NCBI GenBank assembly: GCA_003851245.1
Contig: BHEP01000015.1
Span: 1 to 56,912, forward strand
Reading direction: 5' to 3'
Length of the DNA stretch: 56,912 bases
From: Bacteroidales bacterium
GTDB taxonomy: Bacteria; Bacteroidota; Bacteroidia; Bacteroidales; Azobacteroidaceae
The notes beneath the pieces were generated by a model. That model was not told where the DNA came from. It saw nothing but the letters and a program-made list of their open reading frames with translations, and ran no database searches. Each line of letters begins with the position of its first letter. Positions within the stretch are counted from its first letter, which is position 1. This document shows, piece by piece, positions 8,157 to 18,182 of this stretch. The position numbers were made by a program, and so were the translations under genes.

Positions 8157-8450
8157 GACTATGCGATTGGAAGATTCTGCTCCTGCCAATTTTAATAGCT
8201 TAAGGAGTTCAAAAACAGATTTTTCGGGCTGTATTTTTTCTAGGTACAGCAGTTCTTTCAGCAGCTCCAATTCGCCCAATACCTCAGCATGAGGGAGGGC
8301 GAATAAGATGCCATTGAAGAATTTTGCATGAGCAATTTCTTTTTCTAAGGGCTCTAATTTTTCTATTATGCCCTCGTCAGAAATTTTTATGTAGTGCTGT
8401 TTGTAGGGATTTCCCTGGTCAAATACTATGTAGTGAGCAGCAGCAATCAT
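8070..8450 (-). CDS. Conserved hypothetical protein
   Basis: This 126-residue protein begins MIAAAHYIVFDQ, continues with HYIKISDEGIIEKLEPLEKE, and ends in a compact segment (SLCGIDLLAAKLRTGDGSCH then CHIQRL). The N-terminus recalls the first strands of metal-dependent amidohydrolases (AAHYI...G.I), but no metal-binding motif or barrel follows, so it is not an enzyme of that class. I believe it belongs to a small family found in Bacteroidales, though I cannot name it. There is no signal peptide or membrane segment. Its last 29 codons lie antisense to the end of the methyltransferase gene. It starts 11 bp beyond the stop of the upstream gene at 8462, so the two are probably cotranscribed. Confidence 0.65.
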   Translation of the reverse strand: MIAAAHYIVFDQGNPYKQHYIKISDEGIIEKLEPLEKEIAHAKFFNGILFALPHAEVLGELELLKELLYLEKIQPEKSVFELLKLLKLAGAESSNRIVLYSLCGIDLLAAKLRTGDGSCHCHIQRL

Positions 8451-8461
8451 TATCTTTGTTG

Positions 8462-8905
8462 TTACTTGTGCATTACCACCAGTCTAAATTCTTGACTAGG
8501 AGGTTTCATTTGGGTAACGAAGTCATTGAAATGCACAGTAAAGGCAATTTCTCCAGGATTATAATTAAAAGAATACCTTTCGGTCCATAAACTTACGCCA
8601 TTGGTATCATAAAAATTGAATGGAAGAGGCGTTTGTATTTCTACCTTTCCATCCATTTGGTATAAGTATGCCACAAGCATCCCTCCTTCGTAAATGTTTT
8701 GAGTAATATTGCGCTCTTTAAACAAGTATTCGTAATACGAGTCTACGCCATTGACCTCGCCAACCAATTGCCAATCGCGGGCATTAATTTTATAGTTTTT
8801 TGTAAAGAGGACGACCTGCTCTCTCTCGGGATTATTATCATAAATTTCTTCTGTGCATGAAAATGCCACAATGGAAAATAAAAATAGAAGGAGGCTGTTT
8901 CTCAT
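8462..8905 (-). CDS. Small hypothetical lipoprotein
   Basis: I place the start at the internal ATG at 8905 because MRNSLLLFLFSIVAFSC is a clean lipoprotein signal (lipobox, Cys17). A more upstream ATG at 8938 would bury it. The mature protein has about 130 residues, rich in aromatic and acidic residues (NGVDSYYEYLFKERN, PLPFNFYDTNG). It reads like a small beta-sandwich anchored in the outer or inner membrane. No known family is recognised. It follows the citrate synthase gene by about 50 bp and could be the distal gene of that operon. Confidence 0.7.
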   Translation of the reverse strand: MRNSLLLFLFSIVAFSCTEEIYDNNPEREQVVLFTKNYKINARDWQLVGEVNGVDSYYEYLFKERNITQNIYEGGMLVAYLYQMDGKVEIQTPLPFNFYDTNGVSLWTERYSFNYNPGEIAFTVHFNDFVTQMKPPSQEFRLVVMHK

Positions 8906-8955
8906 AGCGATATATTTTTTGAAATTATTAATTATCAATTATCAATTATTTAATT

Positions 8956-10320
8956 TTATCTCCTATCTTTGAGAGGAATAAACTTTTTGGTGCTAGCCAC
9001 ATTTTTATAAGCAGGCCTTATGATGCGCTTGCTCTCAAAATTTAGCTCTTCTATGCGGTGTGCAGCCCATCCAACCATACGAGACATGGCAAATAGGGGG
9101 GTGTATACCTCCTTAGGAAGTCCTATCATTTCGTAAACAAATCCAGAATAGAAGTCTACATTGGCACATACCTGTTTATTGACCTTTGTTCCTTTGAATA
9201 TCATAAATGCCTCTACAGCCTTGGCTTCTAAGAGTTCAAGAAAATCAAATTCTTCGACCTTGTTTTTTTCGACCGCCAGCTCTCTTGCCAACTCCTTGAG
9301 CAATATAGCTCTAGGGTCAGAAATAGTATATACAGCATGCCCAATGCCATAGATAAGTCCTGTTTTGTTATGTACCTCCTTGTTAAGGATTTTTTGCATG
9401 TAGGCGGCTATCTCTTCCTCATTTTTCCAATCTTTGATAGTTTCTTTGAGGTGATTGAACTGATCCATTACCTTTAGGTTGGCTCCCCCATGCAAGGGGC
9501 CTTTTAGTGATCCAATGCCTGCGGCTATTGAAGAGTAAGTATCTGTTCCAGAGGAACTGGTGACCCTCACGGTAAAGGTAGAGTTGTTGCCACCTCCATG
9601 TTCGGCATGCAATATCATAGACAAGTCCAATATGCGCACATCAAGTTCTGAATAATTGTTGGGTCCCTTGAGCATGAATAAAAAATTATCGGCTATAGAT
9701 ACATTTTCTTTGGGGTGTCTGATATGCAGTGATCGTGATAAATTGCTGTGCCTTAGCATGCTATAGGCATAGGCAATGATTGTGGGGCATTTTGCAATGA
9801 GGTCTATAGATTGTCTTATAAGGTTGTCGCGAGAATTGTCGTCGGGTTTGTCGTCGAAGGTATACATTTCAAGTACCGAGCGCGACAATATGTTCATTAT
9901 GTCATTTCCCTCCAGATCGAGGATATTCATTTTCACTTTCTGCTCCAAGGGCATGGCATTGCACAGCATATTTGAAAAAGTTTCCAAGTCTTCCTTGTCA
10001 GGAAGTTTTCCCGAGAGTATTAGGAATATCGTTTCTTCAAAACCCAATCTATTTTCTTTGTGAAGTCCGTGCACAAGGTCTTCTACATCAATGCCTCTGT
10101 ATACAAGTTTTCCAGGTATGGCTTTTAGTCCACCTTCTGTTTGTCTTTCATATCCTACTACATCTCCAATTTTGGTGAGTCCTACCAATACGCCCGAATG
10201 GTCTTTGTTGCGCAGACCTCTTTTGACACTATACTGAGTGAACAAATCGTTGTCAATATGACTTGTTGTCTTAATTGATTCCGACAACTTAAAAATCATT
10301 CTTTCTTTATTTTTATCCAT
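8956..10320 (-). CDS. gltA: Citrate synthase
   Basis: The enzyme condenses oxaloacetate and acetyl-CoA to citrate in the cytoplasm. The 454-residue protein has the citrate-synthase fold with its active-site stretches: LHAEHGGGNNSTF (His238/His241), GPLHGGAN (His277), GIGHAVYTISDPRA (His328, Asp335 region) and ANVDFYSG (Asp389), followed by a C-terminal Arg-rich helix. The N-terminal extension of about 40 residues is common in Bacteroidota forms. It is the last of three minus-strand genes that run aconitase, isocitrate dehydrogenase, citrate synthase and together make 2-oxoglutarate for glutamate synthesis. A methylcitrate synthase activity cannot be excluded, but the neighbours argue for citrate. 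Confidence 0.95.
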   Translation of the reverse strand: MDKNKERMIFKLSESIKTTSHIDNDLFTQYSVKRGLRNKDHSGVLVGLTKIGDVVGYERQTEGGLKAIPGKLVYRGIDVEDLVHGLHKENRLGFEETIFLILSGKLPDKEDLETFSNMLCNAMPLEQKVKMNILDLEGNDIMNILSRSVLEMYTFDDKPDDNSRDNLIRQSIDLIAKCPTIIAYAYSMLRHSNLSRSLHIRHPKENVSIADNFLFMLKGPNNYSELDVRILDLSMILHAEHGGGNNSTFTVRVTSSSGTDTYSSIAAGIGSLKGPLHGGANLKVMDQFNHLKETIKDWKNEEEIAAYMQKILNKEVHNKTGLIYGIGHAVYTISDPRAILLKELARELAVEKNKVEEFDFLELLEAKAVEAFMIFKGTKVNKQVCANVDFYSGFVYEMIGLPKEVYTPLFAMSRMVGWAAHRIEELNFESKRIIRPAYKNVASTKKFIPLKDRR

Positions 10321-10394
10321 AGTGTTTGTTTGTTTTTATAATCGCCTATCTATCAGCACCTATATTTCAATAAGTAGTAGCGGAGGCATTTTTA

Positions 10395-11567
10395 TTATGT
10401 ATTGTAATTTGTTATTTTGTGGCACAGCAAATTTGCAAACTCTTCAGTAGAGCATGCTAGGGCATTTTCCATCAAATTTGCCAAATCCACTGTGGCCTTT
10501 TTTTCGAGGAATGCCCATTCCATGGCTTTCTCTATCATTCTTGCCGCCTCCTGCCATTGCATATGATCGAGCATCATACATGCCGAGAGAAGGAGGGATG
10601 AGGGGTTAGCAATATTTTTCCCTGCAATGTCGGGAGCCGTTCCGTGAGTAGCTTCAAATATTGCATGTCCTGTTTGGTAGTTTATATTTGCTCCGGGAGC
10701 AATGCCAATGCCACCAACCATTGCCGCCAATTGGTCGGATATGTAGTCGCCATTTAGATTGAGGGTAGCAATTACCGAGTAGTCTTGAGGTTTGAGCAGG
10801 GTGTTTTGCAAGAAGGCATCGGCAATAACATCTTTGATGATGAGTTTCCCTGATTTTATAGCATCACCAAACTCTCTTTCGGCAAGTTCGTAGGCCCAAG
10901 TTTTGAAGCCCCCTTCCGTAAATTTCATGATATTTCCCTTGTGAACAATGGTCACCGAGGGGCAATTGTTTGCCAGAGCATATTCTATGGCGGCTCTTAC
11001 GAGTCGTTCCGTTCCTTCTTTAGAAACTGGTTTGATGCCAAAAGAGGAGGTTTCGGGGAAGCGTATTTTTTTGACACCCATCTCTTCTTGCAAAAATTTG
11101 AGAAGCTTTTTTGCCTCATCTGTTCCTTGCATCCACTCTATGCCCGCATAAATATCCTCAGTATTTTCCCTGAAGATACACATGTTTACTTTCTCTGGAG
11201 TTTTGATGGGGGATACAACTCCCTTGAACCAACGTACTGGACGCAGGCATACATATAGATCGAGCTCCTGCCGTAGAGCTACATTGAGGGATCTTATGCC
11301 ACCTCCAATGGGAGTTGTAAGAGGTCCTTTGATGCCAATTTTGTGCTCCCTGAAGGCATTCATTGTTTCTCGGGGCATCCAGGAGCCGTTTGTATTGAAA
11401 GATTTCTCTCCAGCGAGAACTTCCACCCACTGAATTTTACGCTCTCCCTTGTATGCTTTTTCTACTGCGCAATCGATTACTTTTTGGGCATTGGGCCAAA
11501 TATCTTTTCCTATACCATCGCCTTCAATAAAAGGTATGGTTGGCTTGTTTTTTATATCGTTTGTCAT
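10395..11567 (-). CDS. icd: Isocitrate dehydrogenase, predicted NAD-dependent
   Basis: The enzyme oxidatively decarboxylates isocitrate to 2-oxoglutarate. Substrate residues are all present: [10 protein letters not shown] (Ser93, the counterpart of E. coli Ser113), [11 protein letters not shown] (Tyr140), Lys210 and the Asp pairs at 250 and 274/278. The coenzyme site reads [15 protein letters not shown]. Aligned to E. coli Icd, Lys344, Tyr345 and Val351 are replaced by Asp313, Ile314 and Ala320, and Tyr391 and Arg395 by Val360 and Asn364. The first three are the substitutions known to switch E. coli Icd to NAD+, so NAD+ use is predicted. The length (390) is slightly short for the family (about 415). 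The gene begins 18 bp after the aconitase stop. Confidence 0.95.
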   Translation of the reverse strand: MTNDIKNKPTIPFIEGDGIGKDIWPNAQKVIDCAVEKAYKGERKIQWVEVLAGEKSFNTNGSWMPRETMNAFREHKIGIKGPLTTPIGGGIRSLNVALRQELDLYVCLRPVRWFKGVVSPIKTPEKVNMCIFRENTEDIYAGIEWMQGTDEAKKLLKFLQEEMGVKKIRFPETSSFGIKPVSKEGTERLVRAAIEYALANNCPSVTIVHKGNIMKFTEGGFKTWAYELAEREFGDAIKSGKLIIKDVIADAFLQNTLLKPQDYSVIATLNLNGDYISDQLAAMVGGIGIAPGANINYQTGHAIFEATHGTAPDIAGKNIANPSSLLLSACMMLDHMQWQEAARMIEKAMEWAFLEKKATVDLANLMENALACSTEEFANLLCHKITNYNT

Positions 11568-11585
11568 TTTAATGGATTGAAGTTT

Positions 11586-13838
11586 TTAATTGTCAATAAT
11601 TTTCAAGGCACTTCCTGCTTTGAACCATTTTATTTGCATCTCGTTGTAGGTATGTGCCACATCAAAAGATTCGCTACTTCCATCTATATGCTCTATAATC
11701 ACTCTTAAGTTTTTGTTGGGCTTAAAGTCAGTAAGTCCAGTAATGCTTATTTTATCTTGCTCTTGTATTTTGGAATAGTCCTCTTTGGCTATAAATGTAA
11801 GAGCCAGCATGCCCTGTTTTTTTAGATTGGTCTCGTGAATGCGGGCAAAAGATTTTACTATAATGGCACGTACGTTTAGGAATCGAGGCTCCATAGCGGC
11901 ATGTTCTCTTGAAGAGCCTTCGCCATAATTCTCTTCGGCAATAACAATTGATCCTATGCCTTGGGCTTTGAGGGCTCTGGCATATTGTGGAACTTCCATG
12001 TAGTTGCCAGTTTGCGCATTGAGTACAGTATTTGTTTTGTCGTTGAATGCGTTGATAGCACCTATAAGCATGTTGTTTGAAATATTGTCGAGATGTCCTC
12101 TGAAACGCAGCCAAGGCCCAGCCATAGATATGTGGTCGGTAGTGCATTTCCCTTTGGCTTTGATGAGTAGGGATTGCGACATAATATCTTTGCCATCCCA
12201 TGCTGCAAAATCGGGCAAGATCTGTAGCCTTTGTGAGTCAGCCGCTATATTGATTGTAGCTTTTTCGTCCATAGATGGGGCAATAAAGCCATCATTACCC
12301 TTGGCAAATCCTAGGGGTGGTAGGTTTGTGCCTGCTGGCTCTTGGAGTTTAATTTTTTCGCCTTTTGTATTAGTCAGATAATCCCTCATTGGATTGAAGC
12401 ATAGGTCGCCAGCTATGGTAAGTGCTGCAACAATTTCGGGCGATGCAACAAAAGCATGTGTGAGGGGATTTCCATCATTGCGTTTGGCAAAATTTCTATT
12501 GAAAGACGTTATGATGGAGTTGGGACGTTTGGTTTTGTCGGTATCTCTTTTCCACTGTCCTATACAGGGGCCACATGCATTGGCCATGATGCTTGCGCCA
12601 GCCTCTTCAAAGATTTGCAGTATGCCATCTCTTTGGGTCGTTGCGCGAATTTGTTCGGATCCAGGGTTGATAATTAACTGGGCTTTTATGGGCACATCTT
12701 TCTCTAGGGCCTGCCTGACTACCGAGGCAGCCCTCGACATATCTTCGTACGAAGAATTGGTGCATGAACCAATTAGCCCCACTTCCATGGCTTGCGGGTA
12801 TCCCTCCTTCTTAACTATTTGAGCAAAACTCGAGAGAGTATGTGCTGCATCGGGGGTAAAGGGACCATTTATATAAGGCTCTAGGGAGCTTAAGTCTATT
12901 TCTATGAGTCTGTCGTAGTATTTTTCGGGATTTTTGATAACTTCCGGATCTGCTTGCAGATCGGCGAAGATGGTTTTGCAAGAATCTGCTATTTCGCCTC
13001 TCTCTGTGGCGCGCAGGTAGGTCTCCATTTGTGCGTCGTAGGGAAATATGGAGGTCGTAGCGCCAACTTCAGCGCCCATATTACAGATAGTGCCCTTGCC
13101 AGTGGCAGAAAGTTTGCTAGCACCCTCACCAAAATATTCTATGACGGCATTGGTTCCTCCTTTTACGGTGAGTATGCCTGCTAGTTTGAGGATTACATCT
13201 TTTGCCGATGCCCATCCGGAGAGTTCTCCCGTGAGCTTTACTCCAATTATCTTGGGCATTTTGAGTTCCCAGGGCATGCCCGCCATAACATCTACAGCGT
13301 CGGCACCGCCTACACCTATGGCTATCATTCCCAGTCCTCCAGCATTGGGCGTGTGGGAGTCTGTTCCCACCATCATTCCTCCGGGGAAGGCATAATTTTC
13401 TAGTACCACCTGATGTATGATTCCAGATCCTGGTTTCCAAAAGCCCAATCCAAATTTGCTGGATGCTGCTTGCAGGAAGTCGTAAACTTCTTTGTTGACT
13501 CTTTCTGCTTCTGGCAGGTCTATTATAGCCGAGCGATATGCCTGTATCAAGTGATCGCAATGCACTGTTGAGGGAGCCGCAGTGCTCGAGCGACCTGCAT
13601 TCATAAATTGCAGCAAGGCCATTTGCGCCGTTGCGTCTTGCATGGCTACCCTGTCGGGAGCAAAATTGACATAATCTTCAGCTCTTTTGTAGGTTTGTGA
13701 CTGATTTGGATCAAAGAGGTGGGTATATAAAATTTTTTCTGTCAGGCAGAGGGGTTTTTTGAGAATTTCTCTGGCACTGTCTATTTTGTTTTTATACGAT
13801 CGATGAACCGAAAGTATCATGTCGAAATCGAATTTCAT
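11586..13838 (-). CDS. acnA: Aconitate hydratase, mitochondrial-type
   Basis: This enzyme isomerises citrate to isocitrate through a [4Fe-4S] cluster. The 750-residue length and gene order fit the mitochondrial-like aconitase known from Bacteroides, rather than the AcnA (about 890) or AcnB types. Cluster ligands are visible at Cys359 ([11 protein letters not shown]) and Cys422/Cys425 ([10 protein letters not shown]). Early motifs [19 protein letters not shown] and [12 protein letters not shown] are intact. The swivelling C-terminal domain has [14 protein letters not shown], whose Ser acts as catalytic base. It is the first gene of the acn-icd-gltA operon, with a good promoter just upstream. 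The symbol acnA is used loosely, since the family is distinct from E. coli AcnA. Confidence 0.95.
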   Translation of the reverse strand: MKFDFDMILSVHRSYKNKIDSAREILKKPLCLTEKILYTHLFDPNQSQTYKRAEDYVNFAPDRVAMQDATAQMALLQFMNAGRSSTAAPSTVHCDHLIQAYRSAIIDLPEAERVNKEVYDFLQAASSKFGLGFWKPGSGIIHQVVLENYAFPGGMMVGTDSHTPNAGGLGMIAIGVGGADAVDVMAGMPWELKMPKIIGVKLTGELSGWASAKDVILKLAGILTVKGGTNAVIEYFGEGASKLSATGKGTICNMGAEVGATTSIFPYDAQMETYLRATERGEIADSCKTIFADLQADPEVIKNPEKYYDRLIEIDLSSLEPYINGPFTPDAAHTLSSFAQIVKKEGYPQAMEVGLIGSCTNSSYEDMSRAASVVRQALEKDVPIKAQLIINPGSEQIRATTQRDGILQIFEEAGASIMANACGPCIGQWKRDTDKTKRPNSIITSFNRNFAKRNDGNPLTHAFVASPEIVAALTIAGDLCFNPMRDYLTNTKGEKIKLQEPAGTNLPPLGFAKGNDGFIAPSMDEKATINIAADSQRLQILPDFAAWDGKDIMSQSLLIKAKGKCTTDHISMAGPWLRFRGHLDNISNNMLIGAINAFNDKTNTVLNAQTGNYMEVPQYARALKAQGIGSIVIAEENYGEGSSREHAAMEPRFLNVRAIIVKSFARIHETNLKKQGMLALTFIAKEDYSKIQEQDKISITGLTDFKPNKNLRVIIEHIDGSSESFDVAHTYNEMQIKWFKAGSALKIIDN

Positions 13839-13862
13839 AGTTGTGTAATTTAGCTTATTCTA

Positions 13863-13893
13863 CAAAGATAGGATTTTTTTTTGCAATTACAAG
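13863..13893 (-). promoter_or_regulatory. Promoter of acn-icd-gltA operon
   Basis: On the minus strand TATCTTTG (13863-13870) and CTTG (13890-13893) are separated by 19 bp, close to the Bacteroidota consensus. The -7 box lies 25 bp before the aconitase ATG. Confidence 0.7.
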
Positions 13894-14089
13894 TTTTGAG
13901 ATATTAAATTATAGAGATTTGGTTGAGCTGTTAAATTTGCATAAAACATGTATTTATCTCTCTCGTTTTTGGCTTGCTGGAAGTGAGTTGCGCTTATATT
14001 ATGCTAAGAGTGTTCTGCCTTTTGGGTGGTCAATAGAAGTTTGAAGAAATATTTTTTTAGAAGAGGAGGGTTTTTCTATTAAAAAATCA

Positions 14090-14097
14090 TACCTTTG
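14090..14097 (+). promoter_or_regulatory. -7 element for exported protein
   Basis: TACCTTTG lies 26 bp before the ATG at 14124. No clear -33 box is seen. The remainder of 13894-14089 shows no gene. Confidence 0.5.
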
Positions 14098-14123
14098 CCT
14101 ACAAATTGGCATATTAGTAGAGT

Positions 14124-14447
14124 ATGAGACAAGTATTAGGTTTAGCCATATTAGCGGTGTTTTTCTCTCCGTTTTTTCAGCTTCACGCACAAGCTGTGAA
14201 GCCTAAGCCTGCTATTGGGGTATCTGTAGGTATAGAAAGTGGACTTATAGAGCTCTCTGTTGTCGGCAATAGGGTTATTTACAACAATGCTCCTTTGGGC
14301 AAAAAGATAGAAATATTTAGTGTTATCGGTCTTAAAATAGGGGATATAGAAATAAAAACTGCTCAAGGGGAATACTTGCTTAATGTGCCTCGAGGCTATT
14401 ATATTCTTAAGATAGATGATACTGTAAGGAAGGTAGCTGTCAAATAA
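14124..14447 (+). CDS. Small exported protein with T9SS-like C-terminal sorting domain
   Basis: The protein is 107 residues long. A Sec signal peptide covers about 1-23 (ending FFQLHAQA). Nearly all the rest resembles a type IX secretion C-terminal sorting domain (type A). The order is a conserved strand with VVGNRVIYNNAPLG, then KIEIFSVIGLKIGDIEI, then LLNVPRGYYILKIDDTVRKV and the terminal VAVK. This is the usual GN-I-I...G..I.IY...G......G.Y.I.I sequence. With almost no passenger between signal and sorting domain, the protein may be a stand-alone surface peptide or the shortened remains of a cargo protein. It is a single gene with its own promoter element. Confidence 0.75.
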   Translation: MRQVLGLAILAVFFSPFFQLHAQAVKPKPAIGVSVGIESGLIELSVVGNRVIYNNAPLGKKIEIFSVIGLKIGDIEIKTAQGEYLLNVPRGYYILKIDDTVRKVAVK

Positions 14448-14718
14448 TATTGGTTCTATAGCGAGGTTTTTGTGTAGGCTGATTTTCATATTCATCCATT
14501 CTGTACCTTACATTAGTAAACTCCCATACATTACCTAGAGCTTTTTCCGTATTGTATGGTTGTGGTAGATTTTCCCGATAATCTATTAATTTTCTTTTTG
14601 CTCCAATCTTTGCTTCAACAAGAATATCAAAAGAATTAAAAGTGTAATTATTTTTATCCTTTACGCAGTGCAATATTGGTTCATATATATACCCAAAAAA
14701 GTTTTTTGCCTGAACGCC
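14440..14718 (-). pseudogene. Possible C-terminal gene remnant, unrecognised
   Basis: The minus strand is open from a stop at 14719-14721 to a TAG/TAA near 14440. It encodes GVQAKNFFGYIYEPILHCVK and continues to EKALGNVWEFTNVRYRMDEY and QKPRYRTNII. No ATG occurs in this frame; the only start candidate is TTG at 14673. The composition looks like real protein, but the piece has no N-terminus and overlaps the end of the convergent gene by 8 bp. I do not recognise it. It could be chance. Apart from this, 14448-14831 holds no gene or clear promoter. Confidence 0.25.
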
Positions 14719-14831
14719 CTAACTGTCATAGTACCATACTAATTTAGATAATATTGTGTCGCTTGTCTTGCCATTGTTTGGCAGGGGTAGTGAATTGATA
14801 TGGGCCAACAAAACAATAAATCAGATATTTC

Positions 14832-17800
14832 TTGCCTAGCAATACCTATGCTTCAGGCAGTGCGAAAACAGAAATTATCGCTATTAGTCAGCAACAAAAA
14901 AATGTGAAAGGAACAGTTGAAGATGCCTTAGGATCCATATCTGGAGCTTCCGTTGTAGTGAAAGGCACTACGAGAGGAACAATAACAGATATGGAGGGTA
15001 AATTTTCATTAGAAGTTAAGGAGGGTGAGACCATTATTATTTCTTTTTTAGGCTATACTAGCAAAGAAATAAAGTATGCAGGAGAAGGCTCTTTGCAAGT
15101 AAATTTGGAAGAAGATGCACAAGCCTTGGGCGAAGTGGTCGTTACCGCACTAGGAATTAAGAGGGATGCCAAAAAACTTGGATATGCTGTAAGTACCATT
15201 ACTGCTGGCGATTTGGTAAAAACAGGAACTCCAAATTTTGCAACTTCCTTGTATGGAAAAGCAGCCGGAGTGAGGGTGCAAGCAGCACCAGGAGGTAGCA
15301 CCAGTGCTGTGAGCATCAATATTCGTGGACTTAGCTCTATCACCGGCACCAATCAGCCATTGGTAATTGTGGATGGAGTGCCTATACGCAATGGAGAGGC
15401 AAACCAAGATGACTATTGGGCAGACCAGCGTGTTAATAGCAATGGCTTGGTCGATATTAACCCCGAAGATATTGAGAGCTTATCTATTTTGAAAGGAGCG
15501 TCGGCATCAGCTTTGTATGGTTCTGAAGCAGCAAATGGAGTGATATTGATTACTTCAAAAAGCGGTAAGGGCAGAAAGGGTCTAGGAATAGATTTTAATA
15601 TGACAATGAGCGCCGACAAGGTAGCGTATATGCCTGAGCTGCAAACAGTTTTTGGGCCAGGATCTACTCGCGAAGCCCGTACTGGCGACTGGCTCGCTGG
15701 CGAGGGCTGGCAAACGGTAAATTATAAGGGCAATTCGTATTCTCGACCTCAATACGAGGCCACGCAGCAATTTGGACCCCGATATGATGGTCGTGAGGTA
15801 TTGTTTTGGGATGGCTCTACACGATCATATTCGCCATCAACAGATCAGTGGAACAATATTTTCCGTACAGGCTTAAATCAGACATACAATCTAGCTATCA
15901 TGCAAAGCAGCAGCAAATCTAATTTGCGCTTCTCCTATACGTTTTCCGATAACTTGAGCACCCAGTATGCCAGCGATAATTCCAAACACAACTTCAGTCT
16001 AAATGGGACCTCCATACTTAGCGATCGCATTAAGGTAGATTATACTGCAAACTATATGCGCCAAGCGATCAATAATCGCCCCTATCGCATAGGTAGAATT
16101 ACCAATAATTTTAGTGGTATGTTTGGATCTTTTGAAGATACAAAGCTTATGTGGGACAAAACAGTTACCAGCATGGGCTATTTGAATGTGGGCCCTACAG
16201 GCACAACTCCTACACCCGAGGAATCTCTACTTTATAGAATGGGGTCGTATGATGGTTTGATGCAGGAATATTTTTGGAATATTAGGGGAAGAAAACAAGT
16301 AGAGGACAACAATCGCTTCATTGCAAGTGTGACCCCTACAGTCAATATCGTCGATGGCTTACTCTTTAGAGGAAGAGTTTCTACTGATTTGACAGTAGAA
16401 AAAATTGAGAAGATGGAAAATACAGAGAAGCCACTCGCTTATGGAGCAACAGGTGCTTATAGTCTTGAAAATAGAAAATATGAGATTTATTATGGAGATG
16501 CCCTTTTGATGTATGACAAAAATATTACAGACAAAATAGGCCTAGCCGCCAACTTTGGTTACCAAGCTCGTGTAGAGAAAGCGTACAACACATGGGCAAA
16601 AACCACTGGTGGCTTATCTGTTGAAAACTGGTTTCACCTAAATGCCTCAACAAACGCCAAAGAAGCGGGTATGTATAAATCGGACTTTCTAAAGCAAGCT
16701 ATCTTGGGAACTTTAAGCCTCTCTTACGACAATTATTTGTATCTTGAAGGCACTGCACGTCAGGAGAAATCCTCAACCTTATCATTAGGGGAAAACTCCT
16801 TCTTTTATCCTTCGGCAAATGCAAGTTTTATATACACCCAGGCTTTTCAAAACGCCTTGCCTGCATGGTATGATTATGGTAAAATGCGTGCGTCATGGGG
16901 TATTGTAGGTAATGCTCCTGCCGTTTACAAGGCAAATTTTGCTTATATTCAAAATTCTATGAACGGCCATATCTACAATCAGATTCCCGAAAAATTGGGC
17001 AATGACAGAGTGAAACCCGAAGAAAAGCATGAGATAGAGTTTGGATTGGAAAACAGATTCTTCAAAAACCGCCTGGGTTTTGAAATATCTTACTATACCA
17101 ACACCGTAAAAGACCAAATATTGGAAACTACAACGCCTTGGTCTGCTGGCGCATATAGCATACTGCAAAATATTGGGGAGCTGCAAAATAGGGGCTTGGA
17201 AATCTCTATCTATGGAACTCCCATACAAACCAAAGATCTTAGATGGGACTTGCGTGGAAATATTTCGTTCAATAAAAACAAGGTGACCAAACTGATGGCC
17301 GGCCTTGATGAAATAGAACATCAGACATATGATGGAGTTGTGCGCTTGGTTTCTCGTGTTGGCGAGCCTATGGGAGACATGTATGCGTATGTGCCCAAAA
17401 CAGATGAGGCTGGCAATAAAGTAGTTGGCGCAAACGGACTATACCAAATAGACTTCTCAGAACGGGTTAAAGTAGGAAACGCAATGCCTAAAACAGTAGG
17501 AGGCTTTGGTACGTCTTTAAATTACAAGAGCTTTTTTGTTGATGTGACAGTAGATTTTCGTGTAGGAGGAGCCGTACTCAATACGCCATATCATTATATG
17601 ATGGGACGCGGCAACTTGGTGCAATCATTGGATTATAGAGATGCCGACCACGGAGGTCTATCTTATTATTATGAGGGAAATGCAAACTCAGGAAATGCAA
17701 AAATACCAACGAACCAAGCTGCAGGGCCTAATGGAGAAAAAGTGTATGATGATGGAATGATTTTGCAAGGAGTAAGTGCCGATGGCACACAAAACACACA

Positions 17801-18131
17801 GATAGTTTCGTCCGAACAATACTACCTACGCTCCTACAACTGGGGATCTAGTGGCAGTGTAGATTATTCGAACTCCATTTTTGATAATACTTTTGTCAAA
17901 ATGAGAGAAATGTCTCTAGGCTACTCTCTACCTAATTCTCTAACGTCAAAACTTCAATGTAACAACCTTACCTTGTCGGTATTTGGCCGTAACTTATTCT
18001 ATTTCTACAAAAATTTGCCGGCATTTGATGCCGAGGCCACAGATGGTACAACATGGGTTTCTCAGTCTAATATTGGTGGGTCCACAGCCACTACCAGAAC
18101 TTTTGGTTTGTCCTTGCGTGCAAGTTTTTAA
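14832..18131 (+). CDS. SusC/RagA-family TonB-linked receptor, 5'-truncated
   Basis: This is a SusC-type outer-membrane importer. A carboxypeptidase-regulatory-like domain spans about residues 22-95 (VKGTVEDALGSISGASVVVK). A TonB-box-like LGEVVVTALGIKR lies at 99-111. A plug (RGLSSITGTNQPLVIVDGVP then SLSILKGASASALYG) and the barrel follow to the terminal Phe (LSLRASF). What is wrong is the start. The frame opens after TGA at 14796-14798 and offers only TTG (14832). The translated leader ends ...LPSNTYASGSA, like the end of a signal peptide whose hydrophobic core is missing. No other frame supplies one. I infer a 5' deletion or a sequencing error, so the protein may not be exported. The partner SusD gene is intact 51 bp downstream. 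Confidence 0.8.
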   Translation: MPSNTYASGSAKTEIIAISQQQKNVKGTVEDALGSISGASVVVKGTTRGTITDMEGKFSLEVKEGETIIISFLGYTSKEIKYAGEGSLQVNLEEDAQALGEVVVTALGIKRDAKKLGYAVSTITAGDLVKTGTPNFATSLYGKAAGVRVQAAPGGSTSAVSINIRGLSSITGTNQPLVIVDGVPIRNGEANQDDYWADQRVNSNGLVDINPEDIESLSILKGASASALYGSEAANGVILITSKSGKGRKGLGIDFNMTMSADKVAYMPELQTVFGPGSTREARTGDWLAGEGWQTVNYKGNSYSRPQYEATQQFGPRYDGREVLFWDGSTRSYSPSTDQWNNIFRTGLNQTYNLAIMQSSSKSNLRFSYTFSDNLSTQYASDNSKHNFSLNGTSILSDRIKVDYTANYMRQAINNRPYRIGRITNNFSGMFGSFEDTKLMWDKTVTSMGYLNVGPTGTTPTPEESLLYRMGSYDGLMQEYFWNIRGRKQVEDNNRFIASVTPTVNIVDGLLFRGRVSTDLTVEKIEKMENTEKPLAYGATGAYSLENRKYEIYYGDALLMYDKNITDKIGLAANFGYQARVEKAYNTWAKTTGGLSVENWFHLNASTNAKEAGMYKSDFLKQAILGTLSLSYDNYLYLEGTARQEKSSTLSLGENSFFYPSANASFIYTQAFQNALPAWYDYGKMRASWGIVGNAPAVYKANFAYIQNSMNGHIYNQIPEKLGNDRVKPEEKHEIEFGLENRFFKNRLGFEISYYTNTVKDQILETTTPWSAGAYSILQNIGELQNRGLEISIYGTPIQTKDLRWDLRGNISFNKNKVTKLMAGLDEIEHQTYDGVVRLVSRVGEPMGDMYAYVPKTDEAGNKVVGANGLYQIDFSERVKVGNAMPKTVGGFGTSLNYKSFFVDVTVDFRVGGAVLNTPYHYMMGRGNLVQSLDYRDADHGGLSYYYEGNANSGNAKIPTNQAAGPNGEKVYDDGMILQGVSADGTQNTQIVSSEQYYLRSYNWGSSGSVDYSNSIFDNTFVKMREMSLGYSLPNSLTSKLQCNNLTLSVFGRNLFYFYKNLPAFDAEATDGTTWVSQSNIGGSTATTRTFGLSLRASF

Positions 18132-18182
18132 TTGAATATAATTTAGAGAATATCAATATCAAAAAATTAAAATATCAAAGAA

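Noticed and set aside
12394..12822. Plus-strand open frames opposite aconitase
   Set aside because: Aconitase cluster ligands lie in the minus-strand frame; the plus frames are by-products of codon usage.
14151..14495. Minus-strand open frame of 114 codons opposite the small exported protein
   Set aside because: The plus-strand frame has a signal peptide, a promoter element and a sorting-domain pattern; the minus frame has none.
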